10,261 nt of DNA, taken from assembly GCA_026770585.1 (NCBI GenBank), contig MU646317.1, forward strand, positions 593,582 to 603,842, given 5' to 3'. Below are positions 9,101 to 10,261 of this stretch, piece by piece. Source of the DNA: Baffinella frigidus (Eukaryota > Cryptophyceae > Cryptomonadales > Baffinellaceae). Positions within the stretch are counted from its first letter, which is position 1; each line of letters opens with the position of its first letter. Made by a program: the position numbers and the translations under genes. The notes under the pieces are model-generated. The model had not been told where the DNA came from, searched no databases, and saw only the letters and a program-made list of their open reading frames with translations.

Positions 9101-10094
9101 CCGAGTAAAGTCAAAATACATTTAGACGTCTAAAATACACTGAGACGCCGTTACATAAATTTAGACGCCATAAAATGAATCTAGACGTCAAACTGTATTT
9201 AATTTTGTAGTAAAGCGCCTGCTTTAAAACTAATAGTTGCGCACCCAGATGTACTCGGACAGAGCTAGAAGATCATCTCAAGGAAAGTATAAATTAAAGT
9301 CGTTTCTTCCGACGATATTTACTACACCAATTCTTCACTAGTACGAGTGTGATCCAATTGTGTCGTATTTTTTGTTGGCCGAAAGACTTGAAATTGCTGC
9401 ATTATGTCAGATTACAGGTGAACAAAAGCCCTCAACCTTAAACCCAAACCCTAAACCCTAAACCCTGAACCCCAAACCCCAAACCCCAAACCACAAACCC
9501 CAAACCCCAAACCCCAAACCCCAAACCCCAAACCCCAAAGCAGGTGCGCGAGGCACTGTCAGGGTGGGCAGCAGAGGACCAAACGCATCCAAACCCTTTC
9601 GAGATGGTCGAGAGGAAGAGCCCCTCTGGCGACCTGCGCTTCAAGGTGCTGTGCCCCTAGGGTTTGCCGTGCTGAACCCCAAACCCTATATGCCAAACCC
9701 CGGACCCTAAATCCAAAACCCCAAGCTCCAAGCCCTGAACTCCAAAACACCAATCCCCAAACCCTAAACCCAAAGCCCCAAACTCTAAACCTGAAACCCT
9801 CAACCCTAAACCCTCAACCTTAAACACTAAACACGAAACCCCAAACCCTAAACCCCAAACCCCAAATCCCAAACACTAACCCCAAACCCCAAACCCCAAA
9901 CCTCAAACCCTAAACCCTAAACCCTAAACTCTAAACCAGGCACTGACAATGAAATCTGGATTTCCAATTCTGCGGGCGGACGGGGGCTTGACCAGTTTGA
10001 CAAGCGGGGATTTGACCAGCTCGAAAGAAAAAGATTTGACCACAGCGACGGCGGACTCAGCCTTCTCCTACTCTTTCAAAGGCACAAACTGCAA
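1386..10094 (+). CDS. FAD-dependent monooxygenase, KMO/UbiH-like, 10 exons, C-terminus outside window
   Basis: Spliced model 1386-1664, 1940-2010, 3054-3106, 4437-4527, 5812-5875, 7266-7321, 7951-8018, 8799-8857, 9544-9645, 9940-10094: 998 nt, about 332 residues, still open at the edge. Group A flavoprotein monooxygenases use FAD and NAD(P)H to hydroxylate aromatic or related substrates. Seen in order: basic, Ala/Ser-rich leader (residues 1-64, no acidic residue before E65); VVGGGPGG (about 72-79, GxGxxG); VVE (102-104, acid that binds the FAD ribose in this fold); SFDKSKGYTYG (about 112-121); TRDALIG (180-186, the R-x-x-L region); LLVGADGVRSK (237-247, DG motif); and the start of the substrate domain. 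The GD motif that contacts FAD phosphate/ribose is expected further on. All nine junctions keep phase. The weakest is the exon 6 donor, which is not GT. Substrate cannot be told; plastid location is inferred from the leader only. Alternatives are a pseudogene or a mosaic of paralogues. Confidence 0.75.
1665..1939 (+). repeat. intron 1, degenerate CCCTAAA/CCCCAAA tract
   Basis: After the donor GTGACC the intron is almost entirely degenerate telomere-like heptamers (CCCTAAA, CCCCAAA, CCCTGAA and variants), ending AAACCAG at 1939. The minus-strand reading (Gly-Phe-Gly-Val-Trp type repeats) is a translation artefact of the heptamer. Confidence 0.85.
1940..2010 (+). CDS. exon 2: second FAD beta-strand (VVE)
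   Basis: 71 nt, preceded by AACCAG and entered in phase 0. It encodes GGAPCRITVVEPSDPIASFD and then KSKG. ITVVE is the second beta-strand of the FAD fold with the ribose-binding acid (E104). The SFDxxKxY-type stretch that follows is seen in plant and algal members of this family. Donor GTATCT at 2011 leaves two bases of a Gly codon. The donor overlaps the target-site-like bases of the foldback element just downstream. Confidence 0.78.
2016..2169. mobile_element. family A foldback element, copy 1 (154 bp)
   Basis: Starts TAGCTCTGTCCCAGTTCAAT and ends with the reverse complement ATTGAACTGGGACAGAGCTA. Complementarity runs almost to the centre with one mismatch in the first 40 bp. It is flanked by GGGTATC (2009-2015) and GGGTACC (2170-2176), a possible 7-bp target-site duplication with one change. 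No coding capacity. A second member lies at 5634-5783. Confidence 0.85.
2176..2313. mobile_element. family B foldback element, copy 1
   Basis: Begins CACCAGCCATCCGAAG and ends CTTCGGGTGGCTGATG, about 28-bp imperfect terminal inverted repeats. It is flanked on both sides by GTAC (2172-2175 and 2314-2317), a likely 4-bp target-site duplication. The interior holds TTTCACAGTCGATAACGGCT, shared in reverse orientation with the copy at 3681-3814. It abuts family A copy 1, so two insertions share one border. Confidence 0.8.
2458..2592. mobile_element. family C foldback element, copy 1
   Basis: Outer arms GGAAAACGGTTTAAAATTTA and TTTTAAATTAAAACCGTTTC are nearly complementary. Inside are the family C signature arms GAAATTTACCACACA and GTGTAGTAATTTTC around ACTAGTAATATTTAAAGCAT. 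The same arms and an ACTAGTAATA core recur at 4868-4936. Non-coding, A/T-rich. Confidence 0.75.
2593..2658. other. intronic spacer
   Basis: Short CT-rich stretch with a run of seven G at 2637-2643. No exon or regulatory site recognised. Confidence 0.5.
2659..2800. mobile_element. inverted-repeat element flanked by TA
   Basis: CCACACGGTGG at the left and CCACCGTGTGG at the right are exact complements, with weaker complementarity continuing inward to about 25 bp. Both ends are bordered by TA (2659-2660 and 2799-2800), as in Tc1/mariner-type non-autonomous elements. The interior contains CAAAAGTCAACTTGCC and AATTAACTTT. No transposase. Confidence 0.65.
2879..3050 (+). repeat. interstitial telomere-like array (CCCTAAA)n
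   Basis: The cleanest telomeric stretch in the window: about ten near-perfect CCCTAAA units between 2890 and 2970, then degenerate units up to the acceptor of exon 3. It lies inside an intron of the gene, not at a chromosome end. Confidence 0.92.
3054..3106 (+). CDS. exon 3 (53 nt)
   Basis: Acceptor AATAG at 3053, donor GTCTCA at 3107. Read with one leading and one trailing base it encodes YTYGITENSFRLLDRHS and completes the Gly codon left by exon 2, giving DKSKG-YTYG; its last G joins exon 4 to give HSG-LAKRL. The K-x-Y-x-Y and RLL...GL spacing fits the helix after beta-2 in this family. The call rests on phase and motif only, since the block is short and lies between telomere-like arrays. 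Confidence 0.7.
3121..3348 (+). repeat. degenerate CCCTAAA array in intron 3
   Basis: Telomere-like heptamers with frequent substitutions (CCCTCAA, CTCTAAA, CCCGAAA), starting soon after exon 3. Confidence 0.9.
3371..3390. repeat. short hairpin
   Basis: GCGACTC (3371-3377) and GAGTCGC (3384-3390) are perfect complements with a 6-nt loop TAAAAG. Confidence 0.5.
3411..3498 (+). pseudogene. possible decayed duplicates of exon 3
   Basis: Two 23-nt blocks, 3414-3436 and 3451-3473, match at 21 of 23 positions and lie 37 bp apart. Each follows an AG and reads YTY or YVY followed by a charged stretch, resembling the YTYGITEN start of exon 3. The second continues as KRLLKVLSLH. They may be relic copies of exon 3, or an unrelated tandem repeat; similarity to exon 3 is modest. 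Confidence 0.35.
3506..3660. mobile_element. foldback element with about 64-bp arms
   Basis: CCAGCCCTGGGGGGCTTTCT on the left is mirrored by the complement near 3628-3650. Complementarity continues through CTGAAGCGGATCAAATCGCC to the loop at about 3570-3596. The arms are about 90% complementary. No coding capacity and no clear target-site duplication. Confidence 0.8.
3681..3814. mobile_element. family B foldback element, copy 2 (reverse orientation)
   Basis: Ends ACCAGCCACCCAAAGCGAAC and GTAAACTTCGGGTGGCTGGT are inverted repeats, 25 of 29 positions matching. The interior (GGCTCAGCCGTTACTTTGTG) is the reverse complement of the interior of the copy at 2176-2313, so both are one family in opposite orientation. 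Confidence 0.8.
3821..3930. mobile_element. family C foldback element, copy 2
   Basis: Arms ACAAGTAGTTTTCTTCTAAG and its near-complement at 3906-3925, then GAAACTTACTACACAA / TTGTGTAGTAATTTTC around TTGGATCA. This is the most complete hairpin of the family. The loop AATTGGATCATT also occurs in the half copy near 8350. Confidence 0.78.
3945..3988 (+). pseudogene. exon 4 copy a (5' half, diverged)
   Basis: Preceded by TGGCAG, as the intact exon 4 is. GC CTG ACC AAG then diverges before returning to TCG CTC AGC GGC, so LTK....SLSG matches LAKRLEEVSLSG. A GTAGGA follows at 3989 and could act as a donor. It lacks the 3' half of the exon. Confidence 0.6.
3999..4030. repeat. small inverted repeat
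   Basis: CCCTATGT (3999-4006) and ACATAGGG (4023-4030) are complementary, around a duplicated GTAGGGACAT. Confidence 0.5.
4031..4185. other. intron sequence between exon 4 copies a and b
   Basis: No exon, repeat or element recognised apart from a distant similarity between CCGTAGG at 4116-4122 and at 3988-3994. Confidence 0.4.
4186..4218 (+). pseudogene. exon 4 copy b (5' half)
   Basis: Acceptor ATCAG at 4185, then GCCTGGCCAAGAGGCTAGAA and GAGGT identical to the intact exon over 25 nt. It encodes LAKRLEEVSL, and homology fades after CTCACTC. It is read in the same phase as the intact exon. A GTGCAA follows the breakpoint. Confidence 0.75.
4347..4376 (+). pseudogene. exon 4 copy c (5' half, acceptor lost)
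   Basis: Identical to the intact exon for 25 nt from GCCTGGCC, but the preceding CAG is CAT here, so the AG acceptor is destroyed. It encodes LAKRLEEVSLN and then diverges into a frame ending at TGA. Confidence 0.75.
4437..4527 (+). CDS. exon 4, intact copy (91 nt)
   Basis: Acceptor GGCAG at 4436, donor GTAAAC at 4528. It completes the Gly codon from exon 3 and encodes LAKRLEEVSLSGAVLNLRTV followed by TADGASTER. The segment corresponds to the helix and strand after the first FAD-binding loops; GL..RLE.VS is the usual form in plant-type members. It is the only copy in the window with 5' half, 3' half, acceptor and donor together, so it is taken as the functional one. It leaves two bases (AG) for exon 5. 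Confidence 0.78.
4622..4668 (+). pseudogene. exon 4 copy e (3' part)
   Basis: GTC CTC AAC CTC CGG GCT GTG GCC CCA GAC GGG encodes VLNLRAVAPDGRE, matching VLNLRTVTADGASTE of the intact exon. A GTTAG stands just before it. GTCCTCAAC is itself duplicated at 4613-4621, hinting at short slippage. No 5' half or donor is present. Confidence 0.65.
4777..4823 (+). pseudogene. exon 4 copy f (3' end with donor)
   Basis: ACCCCAGACGAGACCTCTAC continuing AGAGCGCAG encodes TPDETSTER, aligned to TADGASTER. It is followed by GTACAC, in the exact place of the GTAAAC donor of the intact exon, so a donor-like site survived here without a 5' half. Confidence 0.6.
4868..4936. mobile_element. family C foldback element, copy 3
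   Basis: GAAATTTACTACACA and TGTGTAGTAATTTTC arms around GTTGGGTCTTACTAGTAATA. It is preceded by TTTCTGGTAAC, like TTTCTGGCGAT before copy 1. It is inserted directly next to exon 4 copy g. Confidence 0.72.
4940..4975 (+). pseudogene. exon 4 copy g (3' part)
   Basis: CTTAACCTCCGGACTGTGGC and GGAAGACGGG encode LNLRTVAEDGT, matching LNLRTVTADGA of the intact exon. It lies between family C copy 3 and the next foldback element, both of which may have cut it. Confidence 0.6.
4976..5078. mobile_element. foldback element with 17-bp perfect arms
   Basis: ATCCCTTAAGTGGCGAG (4976-4992) and CTCGCCACTTAAGGGAT (5062-5078) are exact complements. The interior contains CCTAGGACCTGCCTAGGACC, a short direct duplication. 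No coding capacity. Confidence 0.7.
5086..5265. mobile_element. nested foldback element with inner 15-bp perfect hairpin
   Basis: Outer arms 5086-5139 and 5212-5265 (GCCCAC.CGAGGCTACCC, then GTGACCAGAATAAAAGTCGA) are highly complementary over about 54 bp. In the centre GGTCACGTGGCGCCC (5150-5164) pairs perfectly with GGGCGCCACGTGACC. The right arm contains ATTACTACACAA, the family C signature. Confidence 0.82.
5284..5428. mobile_element. near full-length palindromic foldback element
   Basis: TACCACCAACCCTCACGGGA at the left and its exact complement at the right end (5409-5428). Complementarity continues with mismatches to a tiny loop near CCCTTTTTCGGGG, so the whole 145 bp could form one hairpin. 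No coding capacity. Confidence 0.82.
5429..5559. other. intron sequence with an 18-bp perfect palindrome
   Basis: No exon was recognised. TGCCCGGATATCCGGGCA at 5495-5512 is a perfect 18-bp palindrome without a loop. Confidence 0.6.
5560..5620. mobile_element. family C half copy
   Basis: TAAATCAAAGTCTTTCCTGC followed by TACTGAAATTTACTACACAA. It matches the left part of the copy at 9285-9375 (TAAATTAAAGTCGTTTCTTC and TTTACTACAC). The right half is missing, cut before family A copy 2. Confidence 0.6.
5634..5783. mobile_element. family A foldback element, copy 2
   Basis: AGCTCTGTCCCACTTTGATT and GAAGTGGGACAGAGG ends with complementary arms of about 42 bp (GGCTCCTCATCAATTCACCC and complement). 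An internal TTCACATGTGAATTT is shared in style with copy 1 (TTCACAGGTGAATTT). It lies just upstream of exon 5. Confidence 0.8.
5812..5875 (+). CDS. exon 5, copy a (64 nt): R-x-x-L region
   Basis: Acceptor ACGCAG at 5811, donor GTACTC at 5876. The leading C completes AG from exon 4 to a Ser codon. It encodes ITRRRPHQRQNFLTTRDALI plus G, ending in phase 0. TRDALIG corresponds to the R-x-x-L motif before the strand leading to the DG motif in this family. Of the three copies it is the only one with acceptor phase, full length and donor all compatible. An alternative acceptor CCAG at 5836 would be out of phase with exon 4. Confidence 0.72.
5897..5967. repeat. two-copy 35-bp direct repeat
   Basis: GCGAAATTAGCACAGTCACG (5897 on) and GCGAAGTTAGCACAGTCACG (5933 on), each followed by AGGTTGGAAA(A)CCCT. 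The copies differ at one or two positions over about 35 bp. Confidence 0.85.
6023..6082 (+). pseudogene. exon 5 copy b (acceptor lost)
   Basis: Encodes RRPNQRAKFLTTRDALIG in the same frame as copy a. From TTC to ATT/ATC GG the two copies differ only at third codon positions. The donor-like GTACTC at 6083 is kept. The base pair corresponding to the AG acceptor of copy a (GCAGCAT) reads CTGGCAT here, so the acceptor is lost. It may also be an alternative exon using another AG. Confidence 0.65.
6091..6316 (-). repeat. telomere-like tract in G-rich orientation (GGGTTGA / TTTAGGG)
   Basis: Tandem GGGTTGA units pass into TTTAGGG and GGGTTTGG variants. This is the only tract in the window where the G-rich strand is the coding strand. 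Confidence 0.9.
6317..6344 (+). pseudogene. exon 5 copy c (short, AG and GT kept)
   Basis: Acceptor TTGAG at 6316, donor GTACGC at 6345. With one leading base it encodes VLTRDQLIG, aligned to FLTTRDALIG of copy a. The phase fits exon 4 and exon 6 as well as copy a does, so it could be a 28-nt alternative exon. More likely it is a truncated relic. Confidence 0.5.
6362..7260 (+). repeat. long degenerate CCCTAAA/CTCTAAA array
   Basis: About 900 bp of heptamer-like units. Sub-families are visible: CCCTAAACTCTAAA and CTCGACACCCTAAACTC between 6420 and 6540, ACCCTAAACACTCA near 6600-6665, and CCCTAATC units from 6790 to 7230. No exon was found inside. Confidence 0.92.
7266..7321 (+). CDS. exon 6, copy a (56 nt), non-GT donor
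   Basis: Acceptor AACCAG at 7265. It encodes VLAAGLSEPIAENRVVLL and joins TRDALIG of exon 5 in phase 0, giving the usual R-x-x-L...L..GL arrangement. To meet exon 7 it must end after two bases (AG at 7320-7321). The following intron would then begin GAAACC, not GT. GT sites at 7308 and 7311 exist but give the wrong phase. The boundary is therefore uncertain: a GA-AG intron, or an undetected exon, or a damaged site. Confidence 0.6.
7322..7392 (+). repeat. short telomere-like stretch and unique spacer
   Basis: Three CCCTAAA-like units (7324-7343), followed by GC-rich unique sequence to 7392. No exon recognised. Confidence 0.6.
7393..7595. repeat. 35-bp G-rich minisatellite, six units
   Basis: Units carrying GAGAGAGAGGGTGAGGGGAG and GGTGAGGGGAGAG begin at intervals of 35, 35, 35, 37 and 35 bp. 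Open minus-strand frames here give Pro/Ser/Leu repeats and are not genes. It lies between the two copies of exon 6. Confidence 0.92.
7651..7706 (+). pseudogene. exon 6 copy b (acceptor lost)
   Basis: GGGCTATCAGAACCTATCGC and the sequence to CTCCTC encode GLSEPIAEKRVVLL, against GLSEPIAENRVVLL in copy a. Over 42 nt there are five differences, all at third codon positions, only one of which changes a residue (N to K). The stretch before GG is diverged (PRPP for VLAA) and no AG acceptor stands at the matching place. As in copy a, the 3' end runs straight into CCCTAAA repeats without a GT. Confidence 0.7.
7708..7945 (+). repeat. degenerate CCCTAAA tract in intron 6
   Basis: Telomere-like units with many variants, including CCCCAAA and CCCCAACCCC. 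Up to the acceptor of exon 7. Confidence 0.88.
7951..8018 (+). CDS. exon 7 (68 nt)
   Basis: Acceptor CACCAG at 7950, donor GTAAAC at 8019. With one leading base it encodes GWRLESLSRTPELVATITHD followed by AT and a final G. That G joins exon 8 to give a Gly codon, so ATG-EVR...PWLLVGADG reads through. A strand of this kind (charged, alternating, before the DG motif) is normal in the family. Single copy in the window, with good sites on both sides. Confidence 0.75.
8019..8258 (+). repeat. degenerate CCCTAAA tract in intron 7
   Basis: Variants ACACTAAAC, CCCTGAA and CCCTAAA up to the acceptor of exon 8 copy a. Confidence 0.9.
8265..8293 (+). pseudogene. exon 8 copy a (internal deletion)
   Basis: Acceptor ACAACAG at 8264. 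GCGAAGTGAGGGAGGTGC matches the exon start, then about 8 nt of the exon are missing and TTCTAGT follows with an in-frame break. The GADG part is absent. Confidence 0.65.
8305..8366. mobile_element. family C half copy
   Basis: ATCGAAAATTACTACTCAAT followed by TGGATCATT, matching the left arm and loop of the copy at 3821-3930. The right arm is missing. Confidence 0.55.
8382..8591 (+). pseudogene. exon 8 copy b, split by a foldback element
   Basis: Acceptor ACACCAG at 8381, then GAGACGTGAGGGAG (8382-8395). The exon resumes as ATGTGCGTCCGTGGCTCTCC (8567 on), close to GTGCGTCCGTGGCTCC of the intact copy but with a CT insertion. Between the halves lies a 171-bp family D element. The insertion and frameshift make this copy non-coding. 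Confidence 0.75.
8396..8566. mobile_element. family D foldback element inserted in an exon copy (171 bp)
   Basis: Ends CCACTAGCCCTCC and GGAGGGCTGGTGG, with inverted repeats of about 38 bp (GGCTCAAATA.TGC.CTGGAAC and complement). The interior has TAGATTTGCCTTGAAGCGGG, also seen in the truncated copy at 758-865. The target-site duplication is not clear. No coding capacity. Confidence 0.82.
8661..8698 (+). pseudogene. exon 8 copy c (5' two thirds)
   Basis: Acceptor CGCCAG at 8660. GGGAAGTGCGGGAGGTGCGG continuing to CTTCTCGTGGGG encodes EVREVRAWLLVG. Then the homology ends (FEP instead of ADG). It is in the same frame as copy d further on. Confidence 0.7.
8799..8857 (+). CDS. exon 8, copy d (59 nt): GADG motif, taken as functional
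   Basis: Acceptor CTATAG at 8798, donor GTCATC at 8858. Two leading bases complete Gly from exon 7. It encodes EVRMVRPWLLVGADGVRSK. LLVGADGVRS is the DG motif that contacts both FAD and NAD(P)H in group A monooxygenases, and Lys-Val-Arg follows across the junction with exon 9. It is the only copy with the intact GADG. The minus-strand frame across it is a shadow. Confidence 0.82.
8885..9020. repeat. 41-bp tandem repeat, 3 units plus a part
   Basis: ACTAGATGG starts at 8885, 8926, 8967 and 9008, a period of exactly 41 bp. Unit 1 carries TAGATGGACA and TGTCCATCTA, a 10-bp inverted repeat that could form a hairpin; it decays in units 2 and 3. It lies between exon 8 copies d and e. Confidence 0.9.
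9035..9093 (+). CDS. exon 8, copy e (59 nt): alternative, GAD replaced by RTE
   Basis: Acceptor TTCCAG at 9034, donor GTCTAG at 9094. It has the same 59-nt length and phases as copy d, 47 of 59 bases identical, and the last 15 bases match exactly. It encodes EVREVRVWLLVRTEGVRSK, so GAD of the DG motif has become RTE while EGVRSK is kept. It could be spliced in place of copy d without losing frame, but the product would lack an Asp normally essential for FAD/NAD(P)H binding. Either a mutually exclusive exon giving a changed protein, or a young relic. Confidence 0.5.
9112..9190. repeat. four-unit degenerate 20-bp repeat (AGACGYC)
   Basis: Units of about 19-21 bp built on AAATACATTTAGACGYC: AAAATACATTTAGACGTCT, AAAATACACTGAGACGCCG, then two further diverged units with TTTAGACGCC and TCTAGACGTC. 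Directly downstream of exon 8 copy e. Confidence 0.8.
9191..9284. other. intron spacer
   Basis: A/T-rich sequence with GGACAGAGCTAG at 9258-9269, the same as the end of family A elements, though no matching partner arm is present. Confidence 0.4.
9285..9375. mobile_element. family C foldback element, copy 4
   Basis: ATATTTACTACACCAATTC and GATCCAATTGTGTCGTATTT are imperfect inverted repeats. The flank TAAATTAAAGTCGTTTCTTC matches the flank of the half copy near 5570. Confidence 0.65.
9430..9540 (+). repeat. CCCTAAA then CCCCAAA tract in intron 8
   Basis: A few CCCTAAA units pass into an almost pure CCCCAAA array (9468-9538), ending at the acceptor of exon 9. Confidence 0.92.
9544..9645 (+). 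CDS. exon 9 (102 nt)
   Basis: Acceptor AAGCAG at 9543, donor GTGCTG at 9646; both ends are phase 0. It encodes VREALSGWAAEDQTHPNPFE followed by MVERKSPSGDLRFK. GVRSK-VREAL joins exactly as in the family, where an Arg-rich helix follows the DG motif. FEMVE...PSGDLRFK resembles the start of the substrate-side sheet of plant and algal homologues. The frame would stop soon after (TAG at 9658), which supports the donor. Confidence 0.8.
9674..9937 (+). repeat. degenerate CCCCAAA/CCCTAAA tract in intron 9
   Basis: Telomere-like variants throughout, ending AAACCAG. Minus-strand open frames are repeat artefacts. Confidence 0.9.
9940..10094 (+). CDS. exon 10 (155 nt), last exon in window
   Basis: Acceptor AACCAG at 9939; donor GTAAGA at 10095 is the best donor in the window. 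It encodes ALTMKSGFPILRADGGLTSL, then a stretch with repeated L-T-S, then TADSAFSYSFKGTNC. LRFK-ALTMKSGFP continues exon 9 well. The middle (GGLTS.LTSGDLTSS) comes from repeated TTGACCAG at DNA level and looks like a young expansion. It ends two bases into a codon; the GD motif and stop should lie to the right. Confidence 0.78.
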
Positions 10095-10100
10095 GTAAGA

Positions 10101-10261
10101 CCTCAACCCTCAACCCTAAAACTCTAAAATTCTGAATTCCAAACCTCAAACACCGAACACCAAACACCAAAAACCAAACAACAAACTTCAAACACCAGAC
10201 AGCCAACACCAAACACCAAACACCAAACCCTAAACCCCAATCCCCGAACCCCAATCCCCAC
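10101..10261 (+). repeat. degenerate CCCTAAA / ACACCAA tract in intron 10
   Basis: Units drift to CAAACACC (10145-10225) and back to CCCTAAACCCC at the right edge. No exon seen. Confidence 0.88.

Overview
The window looks like part of one large, intron-rich nuclear gene from a eukaryotic alga, read on the + strand and leaving the window at its right edge. Three things suggest this: introns built largely of degenerate CCCTAAA/TTTAGGG-type repeats (plant-type telomere motif), short GC-rich exons bounded by AG and GT, and an N-terminus resembling a plastid transit peptide. A prasinophyte green alga is my best guess. A dinoflagellate is a serious alternative, because it also has TTTAGGG telomeres and often tolerates non-GT donors. 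The species cannot be fixed from the sequence.

No long ORF is the gene. Joining ten short blocks in order (1386-1664, 1940-2010, 3054-3106, 4437-4527, 5812-5875, 7266-7321, 7951-8018, 8799-8857, 9544-9645, 9940-10094) gives an open frame of 998 nt (332 codons plus 2 nt) with compatible phase at every junction. Its motifs appear in the order of a group A FAD-dependent monooxygenase (kynurenine 3-monooxygenase / UbiH-like fold): GxGxxG dinucleotide fold, VVE acid at the end of beta-2, an R-x-x-L segment (TRDALIG), GADGVRS, and the start of the substrate domain. The C-terminal GD motif and the stop codon lie outside the window.

Layout: 1-27 is a poly-G run at the edge. 28-1385 is a flank without a convincing gene; it holds a CT microsatellite, two interlocked inverted repeats and a truncated foldback element. 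1386-2010 holds exons 1-2. 2016-5783 is exons 3-4 in a dense field of small foldback/MITE-like elements, with many broken copies of exon 4. 5812-8258 is exons 5-7 in telomere-like repeats and a 35-bp minisatellite, with extra copies of exons 5 and 6. 8265-9093 holds five copies of exon 8. 9544-10094 holds exons 9-10.

The most striking feature is the repeated local duplication of single exons inside neighbouring introns: exon 4 at least four 5' halves and three 3' halves, exon 5 three copies, exon 6 two, exon 8 five. Some copies differ mainly at third codon positions, and two exon-8 copies both keep splice sites and the same 59-nt length. The gene therefore looks like a place where exons have been copied, tried and lost, with possible mutually exclusive splicing at exon 8. 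All exon calls come from reading phase and motifs by eye; no transcript or database evidence was available.
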